Positions 37,371 through 43,683 of a stretch of DNA of 64,000 bases are shown here, piece after piece. A model generated the notes under the pieces. It saw only the letters and a list, made by a program, of their open reading frames with translations, was not told where the DNA came from and ran no database searches. This DNA comes from UBA4416 sp963422675. Lineage in GTDB: Bacteria; Bacteroidota; Bacteroidia; B-17B0; Aurantibacillaceae. A program made the translations under genes and the position numbers. The stretch covers positions 620,001 to 684,000 of the forward strand of contig CAXVYS010000024.1 in NCBI GenBank assembly GCA_963422675.2. Reading direction: 5' to 3'. Every line of letters begins with the position of its first letter. Position 1 is the first letter of the stretch.

Positions 37371-37781
37371 TTATTTACGTTTTAAAATTTGTTGTAAGCA
37401 CCATTTTTCGGCCTCTTCCATTTTACTGAATACCTTAAAAGGATAAAATGGTTTATTAAATCTCAAATAAAAATTGGCTAATAATTTATGAGCTAAATTA
37501 TTTACTACTATAGCATTACAAATTTTAGGAAACGAATATTCCTTGTCTTTGGCAAAACGCCGGCCATCTTCCGTCACAATCACTGAGTTATCTTCAGCAT
37601 AATAGATATAAGCATGCGGCTCTCCTTTAACCAAATCATTATAAAGAGCAAAAATAGCTTCAAAAGCCTTTCCATTCAATTCCCTTTTTCCTTTCAACAT
37701 CACCCTAATAATGCCGTCGCTACACATCTCTATCTGAGCTGTATCCGTTTCGGATTTTTTTGTAATTATATAGTCTGACAT
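37371..37781 (-). CDS. Small cytoplasmic protein with SpoIIAA/STAS-like look
   Basis: 136 residues without signal peptide. The alternating beta-alpha pattern fits a SpoIIAA/STAS-like fold: TAQIEMCSDGIIRVMLKGKR, NGKAFEAIFALYNDLVKGEP, HAYIYYAEDNSVIVTEDGRR, NAIVVNNLAHKLLANFYLRF, FKVFSKMEEAEKWCLQQIL. Similar Bacteroidota proteins are annotated as SpoIIAA-like or DUF7793, by memory only. STAS proteins are classical targets of SpoIIE/RsbU-type PP2C phosphatases, two of which are in this window. No conserved phosphorylatable Ser in the usual DSSG context is visible, so a partner-switch role is speculative. Confidence 0.6.
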   Translation of the reverse strand: MSDYIITKKSETDTAQIEMCSDGIIRVMLKGKRELNGKAFEAIFALYNDLVKGEPHAYIYYAEDNSVIVTEDGRRFAKDKEYSFPKICNAIVVNNLAHKLLANFYLRFNKPFYPFKVFSKMEEAEKWCLQQILKRK

Positions 37782-37832
37782 ACAAAAAATACATATATTA
37801 GTAAAAACAAATATAATAAACTAATCGACAAA

Positions 37833-39122
37833 ATGAAATATTCAATCATAAAAAAAGACCTATTCGTCGACAATAGAAAGAATTTTATTAAACGTTTAAA
37901 GCCAAACTCATTGGCTCTTTTTGTGAGTAATGACCTCTTGCCAACCAATGCAGACGGTTCATTTGGTTTTGTACAGAACAGCGATTTGTTTTATTTAAGC
38001 GGTATTGATCAGGAAGATATCATCCTGATGATATTTCCGGATGTAAAAGACGGAAAACATAAAGAGGTATTGTTTATTAAAGAAACCAGCGACTTAATAG
38101 CTGTATGGGAAGGCGCGAAGCTCACCAAACAACAAGCGAAAGACGTAAGTGGTATTGAAAACATTTACTGGCACCATGAGTTTGAAAAAGTATTTAAAGG
38201 CTTTGCTTTTCAGGCAGAAAACTTTTACTTAAACAGCAATGAGCACACTCGTCGTTATATTGATATGGAAACTGCCGAAATGCGTTTCAATAAAAAAATC
38301 GCCGCTCAATACCCTTTACATCGTATCCAACGCTCTGCACCTATCATGCACAGCATCAGAGCCATTAAACATCCTATAGAAATAGAACAGATTCAACAAG
38401 CCTGTAACATTACAGAAAAAGGATTTCGCCGTCTCTTAAGCTTTATGAAACCCGGCGTAATGGAATATGAACTGGAAGCCGAATTAATTCACGAATTTGT
38501 CCGTAACAGAAGCCGTGGCTTTGCGTATGGACCAATTGTAGCAAGCGGACCAAACGCCTGTGTGTTACATTATGTAGAAAACAATAAAGCCTGTAAAGAC
38601 GGAGATGTGATTTTATTGGATGTAGCTGCTGAATATGCAAACTACGCCAGTGATATGACACGTTGTATCCCTGTGAACGGAAAATACACTAAACGCCAGA
38701 GAGAAGTATATGATGCTGTATTACGTGTGATGAAAGCCGCTACAGCCATGCTGAAAGTGGGTAACACTTTCGAAAAATATAATAATGCCGTAGGCGATTT
38801 AATGACCGAAGAGCTTTTGCAATTAGGTTTATTAAAATCGGACGATGTAAAAAATCAGAATCCGGCCTGGCCTGCTTACAAAAAATATTTTATGCATGGT
38901 ACCTCTCATTTCTTAGGATTGGATGTGCATGATGTGGGTTTTTTCCATGAGCCTATGCAGGCAGGAATGGTATTTACCTGTGAACCGGGAATTTATATTC
39001 CGGAAGAAGGCTTAGGCATTCGTTTAGAGAATAATATTGTGATCACCGAAACAGGAAACAATGATTTGATGAAAAACATTCCTTTGGAAGCCGATGAGAT
39101 TGAATCGCTGATGAATGCCTGA
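37833..39122 (+). CDS. pepP: Xaa-Pro aminopeptidase (aminopeptidase P, M24B)
   Basis: 429 residues. Cytoplasmic metallopeptidase that removes N-terminal residues preceding proline. Residues 1-150 are the AMP_N domain (FGFVQNSDLFYLSGIDQED), the rest the pita-bread catalytic domain. Dinuclear metal ligands are all present: Asp263 and Asp274 (LLDVAAEYANYASDMTR), His359 (GTSHFLGLDVHDVG), Glu384 (TCEPGIYIP) and Glu399 (IRLENNIVIT). It is monocistronic and divergent from the STAS-like gene across 51 bp. Confidence 0.95.
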   Translation: MKYSIIKKDLFVDNRKNFIKRLKPNSLALFVSNDLLPTNADGSFGFVQNSDLFYLSGIDQEDIILMIFPDVKDGKHKEVLFIKETSDLIAVWEGAKLTKQQAKDVSGIENIYWHHEFEKVFKGFAFQAENFYLNSNEHTRRYIDMETAEMRFNKKIAAQYPLHRIQRSAPIMHSIRAIKHPIEIEQIQQACNITEKGFRRLLSFMKPGVMEYELEAELIHEFVRNRSRGFAYGPIVASGPNACVLHYVENNKACKDGDVILLDVAAEYANYASDMTRCIPVNGKYTKRQREVYDAVLRVMKAATAMLKVGNTFEKYNNAVGDLMTEELLQLGLLKSDDVKNQNPAWPAYKKYFMHGTSHFLGLDVHDVGFFHEPMQAGMVFTCEPGIYIPEEGLGIRLENNIVITETGNNDLMKNIPLEADEIESLMNA

Positions 39123-39298
39123 TTTTAGTCCGTCTTTACTTCGCGATAACTATCGAAATGTTTCGGGATCCGGGTTCTGATCAATAAAGAATGATCCGGC
39201 CTTTCCTTTAATTGCTGAAAATCAACGCATTAACATTAAAAATTGATCTTTTTGGGTTACTTTTAACGCATTAAGGTATTAATCTAAACAAAGACTTT
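39123..39298. promoter_or_regulatory. Upstream region of the first sigma gene with 10-bp direct repeats
   Basis: AACGCATTAA occurs twice, at 39224-39233 and 39265-39274, 41 bp apart and on the same strand, 25 bp before the sigma-factor ATG. The first part (39135-39170) holds a run of small palindromes (CGATAACTATCG, CGAAATGTTTCG). The direct repeats are candidate operator sites; no TAnnTTTG box is clear, which would fit transcription by an alternative sigma factor. Confidence 0.45.
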
Positions 39299-39856
39299 AT
39301 GTCGAAAGCAACGTACACAGACCTTGAATTTATTGAAGGGCTCAGGCATAATCAAGATGCGGTGTTGCGGGCTTTATACAAAAAGTATTATACCCTCGTT
39401 CTTAAATATGTTGTAAACAATAGTGGAAGCAGCGAAGCAGCGGCCGATATTTATCAGGAAACCATCATTGTACTTTATGAAAATGTACAAAAACCGGCTT
39501 TCGAATTAAATTGCCAGCTTCAAACATTTATCTTCTCCATTGCAAAACGCCTGTGGCTGAAACAACTTCGTAAAAACGGGCATACCTTGCGTTTTAAGGA
39601 AGATGAGGAAGAAGAAGTGGTAGATGTAAGCGAAGAAATAACCGAACACTTAAAAAAAGAATCGGATATTGAAAAAATGAACGCCTCTATGGAGAGCCTT
39701 GGAGAGCCTTGCAAAACACTATTGAAAGATTTTTATGTTTACAAACTTAGTATGGAAGAGATATCTGAAAAGTTCGGATACACCAATGCTGATAATGCGA
39801 AGACACAAAAATATAAATGTTTACAACGTTTAAAACGGTATTTTTTTGAAGATTAA
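39299..39856 (+). CDS. Sigma-70 family (ECF-type) RNA polymerase sigma factor 1
   Basis: 185 residues. Region 2 lies at about 25-90 (RALYKKYYTLVLKYVVNN, AADIYQETIIVLYENVQKP, LQTFIFSIAKRLWLKQLRK). Region 4 lies at about 125-180 (SLGEPCKTLLKDFYVYKLSM, EEISEKFGYTNADNAKTQKY), a helix-turn-helix that reads the -35 element. The linker is acidic (KEDEEEEVVDVSEEITE). The next gene starts 13 bp after the stop and encodes its presumed membrane partner. The family is typical of Bacteroidota, where such sigma factors control envelope and surface functions. Confidence 0.9.
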   Translation: MSKATYTDLEFIEGLRHNQDAVLRALYKKYYTLVLKYVVNNSGSSEAAADIYQETIIVLYENVQKPAFELNCQLQTFIFSIAKRLWLKQLRKNGHTLRFKEDEEEEVVDVSEEITEHLKKESDIEKMNASMESLGEPCKTLLKDFYVYKLSMEEISEKFGYTNADNAKTQKYKCLQRLKRYFFED

Positions 39857-39869
39857 AAAAGGAAAAGTG

Positions 39870-40961
39870 ATGAGAGCAACAGATTTATTTGACAATTACA
39901 TTTTTAATACGTTAAGTACTGAAGAGAAAACGGCTTTTGAAGCCCGTTTAAAAACAGATACAGAGTTCGCCAACGCATTTGAAAAACATAAAACGTTACT
40001 GGAAGGAATTAACCAACAGGAACAACGCACACACCTAAAACAAATTTTATCTGTTATACATCAGCAGGAATTTGGTAAGGATGCTAAAATACTTCCTTTA
40101 AAAGAAGAAACGTTTATTAAGAAACACGGTAAAACCTTTGCAGTTGCTGCTTCTGTAGCCATATTTGCTGTATTAGGTACTGTTACTGTTTTAAGTACAG
40201 GTGGTTATTTATTAAAACAACAGGGCAACGCCATTACCGATTTAAAACGGGATGTTACAGAATTAAAATATTCTCAGGATGCCATTATTGAAGGGATTAA
40301 AGTAGCTGCCAGGAAACCAAAAAAATCCTATGCTCCTGCAAACATTGAAGGAACGGGCTTTGCACTAAATAACAAAGGGTATTTTGTAACAAGTTACCAC
40401 ATGGTAAAAAATGCAGATTCTGTATTTGTTACAAACACTATTTTAGACAGGGCTTCCGCAAAATTAGTAGCAAGCGATTCGGGTTTGGATATTGCCATTT
40501 ACAAAATTGATAATATCGAATCGATCAAAAATATTCCTTTCCCATTTTCATTTAAAGACAATTCCGGTGATATTGGCGATAAGATCTTTACCTTGGGTTA
40601 CCCAAGAAGAGATGCCGTATATGGTGAAGGTTCTTTAAGTTCTTTAAGCGGTTTTAATAATGATACTACTATGTACCAAATCTCTATTCCTGTTAACCCG
40701 GGAAACAGTGGTGGACCTTTAATGGACGAACAGGGGAATATTATTGGCGTTATTCGCGGAAAACAAAGTTCTGCTGAAGCTACCGGTTTTGCTATTAAAG
40801 CAAGCTTTATTAAACAAACGATTGATAAACTGGAAAACGATTCTCTTAAAAAAGACTTAAGCCTTTCTACAAAAAGATCAAACTTAAAAGGATTAAAACG
40901 CAGCGAACAAATTAAAAAAATTCAACCATTCATTTTTAATGTGATGGTTTATAAACGCTAA
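39870..40961 (+). CDS. Anti-sigma-like membrane protein fused to an HtrA/trypsin-like protease
   Basis: 363 residues from the ATG at 39870, which has an AAAAAAGGAAAA purine tract ahead of it; the upstream TTG at 39846 overlaps the sigma gene. Residues 1-85 look like a zinc-less anti-sigma cytoplasmic segment (ATDLFDNYIFNTLSTEEKTA, FEARLKTDTEFANAFEKHK), followed by a membrane helix at about 89-114 and a short coiled coil (117-140). From 158 to 325 there is a trypsin-like domain with a full triad: His177 in TSYHMV, Asp207 in SGLDIAIYK, Ser280 in NPGNSGGPLMDE. No PDZ domain follows. The arrangement places the protease in the periplasm and the sigma-binding part inside. Confidence 0.85.
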   Translation: MRATDLFDNYIFNTLSTEEKTAFEARLKTDTEFANAFEKHKTLLEGINQQEQRTHLKQILSVIHQQEFGKDAKILPLKEETFIKKHGKTFAVAASVAIFAVLGTVTVLSTGGYLLKQQGNAITDLKRDVTELKYSQDAIIEGIKVAARKPKKSYAPANIEGTGFALNNKGYFVTSYHMVKNADSVFVTNTILDRASAKLVASDSGLDIAIYKIDNIESIKNIPFPFSFKDNSGDIGDKIFTLGYPRRDAVYGEGSLSSLSGFNNDTTMYQISIPVNPGNSGGPLMDEQGNIIGVIRGKQSSAEATGFAIKASFIKQTIDKLENDSLKKDLSLSTKRSNLKGLKRSEQIKKIQPFIFNVMVYKR

Positions 40962-40977
40962 TATTTTTTAGATAAAC

Positions 40978-41012
40978 AAAAAGCCCCTGCTGAATTTCAA
41001 CAGGGGCTTTTT
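40978..41012. terminator. Bidirectional terminator
   Basis: 12-bp stem AAAAAGCCCCTG / CAGGGGCTTTTT (40978-40989 and 41001-41012) with an 11-base loop, between the converging anti-sigma/protease and TonB-plug genes. Confidence 0.88.
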
Positions 41013-41035
41013 TATTTTACACTTAGTAGAACAGG

Positions 41036-41884
41036 CTATTGACCCTTCTCTGCTTTCTTCGCTTCTTCTTCCAGGCGCAATTCCTCTTCAATTTCTTTTT
41101 TCCTGTTTTTTTCTTCGGCCATCGCTTTTTTCTCGCGATTAACCCTTTCCCTGTTTTCTGTAATATAGTTGTTGCGCATCCGTTTACTTTGTATTCCTCC
41201 AAAATAATCTTTGGTAGTTACTACAATAACACCGCTGGTAATATCACCATACTGGGCAGGAATTCCTCCGGTAATAATGGCAACATTCTCTACCGATAAG
41301 GCCGCTACTCCGGTAATGCCAGGAGATCTCACCCCATCTACAATATAAGCTGTAGCATCGCCCCTGCTTCCTCTTACGTGCACCTCTCCGTCTGCATCCT
41401 TTGTTACTTCCGACGAGATATTAATCACCGCCTCTACCACATTCCCTCTGTCTACCGCCATTTGCTGAAAATCAATGGATGTTATTTCTTTAATGTCCAT
41501 AAAGGTTTTATCAATAAGTGGTTTTACATAGGCCACAATCTCAACCACATCAAGAGTATTGGTAGATACAGCTACATCCAGGTAAGTCGTTTTTTCGCCG
41601 CTCACCCGTACATCGGTTACTTTTTTTGTTTGTGTTTCCTGGCTCGAAACCAATACATCATAATTACCGGCGTTTATAGGCTTATACGTATATTTTCCAT
41701 TTTCGTCGGTCATAGCTCCCCCAACCAAAGCACCACCTTGCAATATTTTAATCGTAGCCCCTATAACCGGTAAATGGTCATCATTTGTAATCATTCCTTT
41801 AATGGCACCCGAAGAGCCTTGTGCTATAGAATTTAAGCTGCTTAACAATAAAAGGCCGAAGCCGAATAGTTTTAAATGTTTCAT
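41036..41884 (-). CDS. Barrel-less TonB-receptor plug protein with carboxypeptidase-regulatory domain
   Basis: 282 residues. The signal peptide ends at SIAQ. A CarboxypepD_reg-like repeat (about 25-115; AIKGMITNDDHLPVIGATIK, GKYTYKPINAGNYDVLV) leads to a TonB-dependent receptor plug domain (about 125-225; VNISSEVTKDADGEVHVRGS, AYIVDGVRSPG, GGIPAQYGDITSGVIVVTTK). A normal receptor would continue into a 22-strand barrel of about 600 residues. Instead the protein ends in a charged helix (REKKAMAEEKNRKKEIEEEL). The stop is genuine and a terminator follows, so this looks like a deliberate periplasmic plug-like protein. It is divergent from sigma factor 2. Confidence 0.78.
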   Translation of the reverse strand: MKHLKLFGFGLLLLSSLNSIAQGSSGAIKGMITNDDHLPVIGATIKILQGGALVGGAMTDENGKYTYKPINAGNYDVLVSSQETQTKKVTDVRVSGEKTTYLDVAVSTNTLDVVEIVAYVKPLIDKTFMDIKEITSIDFQQMAVDRGNVVEAVINISSEVTKDADGEVHVRGSRGDATAYIVDGVRSPGITGVAALSVENVAIITGGIPAQYGDITSGVIVVTTKDYFGGIQSKRMRNNYITENRERVNREKKAMAEEKNRKKEIEEELRLEEEAKKAEKGQ

Positions 41885-41938
41885 AATTTCTCGTTTTAAA
41901 AATTAAATTAATTTATATAAAATGCATTCTTTAACTTT

Positions 41939-42025
41939 AAGACGTTGCTCCATTTCTTTTCCATAAAATTGTTCAGGAATAACAGATTATTTTATTTTTA
42001 TGGAATACTAAGAGATCAACGTCTT
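41939..42025 (+). promoter_or_regulatory. Promoter of sigma factor 2 framed by an inverted repeat
   Basis: A promoter with TTG at 41969-41971, a 21-bp spacer and TATTTTTA at 41993-42000 is bracketed by AAGACGTTGCTC (41939-41950) and GATCAACGTCTT (42014-42025), which are inverted copies matching at 11 of 12 positions. The right copy lies in the leader just before the ATG at 42036; the left copy faces the divergent plug-protein gene. It is a candidate operator pair or autoregulatory site. Confidence 0.55.
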
Positions 42026-42035
42026 ATAATCAGAT

Positions 42036-42629
42036 ATGTGGCTTTTTAAGAAAAAAGAATATACAAGCGATGATGAATTGCTTAAACACTACAAGGAAAC
42101 CGGTAATAAGGATGTATTTGCCGACCTGTTTAAAAAACACGTATCAGTGGTATATGGAACCTGTTTGTTTTACCTTCAGGATAAAGATGAAGCACAGGAC
42201 GCTACCATGCAGTTGTTTGAAAAACTCATGCTGGATATCCATAAACGTGAAATAGATCATTTTAAAGGCTGGTTAAGTTTTGTGGTACGTAATCACTGCA
42301 TTTCACTGATCCGTAAAAATAAGACGCACTATAAAAACACAAAGTCTTATTATGAATTTGAGCTGGAAGATACCACCTACGAGACAGAAGAAAAGATCCA
42401 AAGCGTAAGTGATGATGTACTATTGGAACAAATGGCCACCTGTTTACCTAAACTGAAAGAGAAGCAACGCCTATGCGTAGAACTTTTTTACTTAAAGGAC
42501 AAAAGCTATCAGGATATCGCAAAAGAAACAGGCCTTGAGTTAAATGAGATTAAAAGCCACATCCAAAATGGAAAACGTAATTTAAAACTACTGATTGAAG
42601 AACAAACCCGTATAACTCATTCCAAATGA
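42036..42629 (+). CDS. Sigma-70 family (ECF-type) RNA polymerase sigma factor 2
   Basis: 197 residues. Region 2 lies at about 25-95 (VFADLFKKHVSVVYGTCLFY, DKDEAQDATMQLFEKLMLD, HFKGWLSFVVRNHCISLIRK) and region 4 at about 130-185 (CLPKLKEKQRLCVELFYLKD, SYQDIAKETGLELNEIKSHI). It is only distantly similar to sigma factor 1. Its stop overlaps the start of the next gene (ATGA at 42626), so the two are translationally coupled, as for a sigma factor and its membrane partner. Confidence 0.9.
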   Translation: MWLFKKKEYTSDDELLKHYKETGNKDVFADLFKKHVSVVYGTCLFYLQDKDEAQDATMQLFEKLMLDIHKREIDHFKGWLSFVVRNHCISLIRKNKTHYKNTKSYYEFELEDTTYETEEKIQSVSDDVLLEQMATCLPKLKEKQRLCVELFYLKDKSYQDIAKETGLELNEIKSHIQNGKRNLKLLIEEQTRITHSK

Positions 42630-43678
42630 TCACACCCAACGATATAAATAATGATTCTCATTTATCCAAAGAGCAGAGGTTAAAGCTGGAGAAAATGATG
42701 CAACAGGATGAGCTGAACTACTTGTCTTCTGTAGCATTTGAACAGTTTAACGTCAACAACAGCGACTTGGATAAAATACATCAATTGATAGATAAAAAAA
42801 CAAAAGGCCCGTCTCAGTCATTTAACACGGCTATGATTAGCCTGTTATGTGGCCTGTTCATTGGGATTTCTGTTTTCTTTGTTATCTTCCAAAAAAGTAA
42901 AACACACGCCTCTGTATTTCAGTTTATAGAACCGGATAAAGCGTATACATCCTTGAATAAAGTGACAGCTTCCGATACTGTTTTTCCAAAAATAGAGCAA
43001 CCTGTGGAAAAAATCATAGAGCATTACAGCACCACTATCGATCAGCCGGAGGAGGCTATAACCGTGGAAGCTCCCGAAACTATGAGCAGCAAAACCATTA
43101 CCTTGCCGGAAAGCAACACCGAAACAACCGAAGATATTATTTTTAGTTTTTCACCAAATGCACCGGTGCTTTTTATTAATAATTTAAAAGTAGCCAATTA
43201 CCGGTTGTATTATTTTAAACAAAATCAATCCATTAATCTGTCTATAAATACAGGTTTAGCGGCTCAATACGAAAGTAATGAGAGTATTGACAAAAGCAGA
43301 CTCAACGCATCCGACAGCTATTTAGCGCATAAAATCATACAGCATGCCATGAAACTGTTTAACCTGAAACATTATGTGAATTGCATTGAGGAACTTAACC
43401 TGCTTTATGAGTTCAATAAAAATGATGCCAATGCACAGTTCTATCTAGGTATGTGTTATTATTTAACCGGAAAGTATACATTAGCACAAACCTACTTTCA
43501 AAAAAATTTAGATAACGATACTAATATTTTTCACCAGGAATCTGAGTTCTACCTTGCCATGTGTTTGCTAAACACTAACGAAACAGAAAAAGCATTAGAG
43601 CAGCTTAAATCAATTGTTAACAGTAAAGGCTTTTACAGTTTAAGAGCACAGGACGTTATGAGTAAACAACTAAAATAA
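42626..43678 (+). CDS. Single-pass membrane protein with C-terminal TPR repeats, presumed sigma partner
   Basis: 350 residues. A cytoplasmic N-terminus of about 68 residues (LSKEQRLKLEKMMQQDELNY) is followed by a membrane helix at about 69-88 (MISLLCGLFIGISVFFVIF), a Ser/Thr/Glu/Pro-rich periplasmic linker (about 90-170), and two to three TPR units from about 230 to 340 (AMKLFNLKHYVNCIEELNLL, AQFYLGMCYYLTGKYTLAQT, ESEFYLAMCLLNTNETEKAL). Coupling to the sigma gene suggests an anti-sigma factor whose periplasmic TPR part senses a protein, but the N-terminus has no recognisable anti-sigma domain. The function is inferred from context. Confidence 0.72.
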   Translation: MITPNDINNDSHLSKEQRLKLEKMMQQDELNYLSSVAFEQFNVNNSDLDKIHQLIDKKTKGPSQSFNTAMISLLCGLFIGISVFFVIFQKSKTHASVFQFIEPDKAYTSLNKVTASDTVFPKIEQPVEKIIEHYSTTIDQPEEAITVEAPETMSSKTITLPESNTETTEDIIFSFSPNAPVLFINNLKVANYRLYYFKQNQSINLSINTGLAAQYESNESIDKSRLNASDSYLAHKIIQHAMKLFNLKHYVNCIEELNLLYEFNKNDANAQFYLGMCYYLTGKYTLAQTYFQKNLDNDTNIFHQESEFYLAMCLLNTNETEKALEQLKSIVNSKGFYSLRAQDVMSKQLK

Positions 43679-43683
43679 ACACA

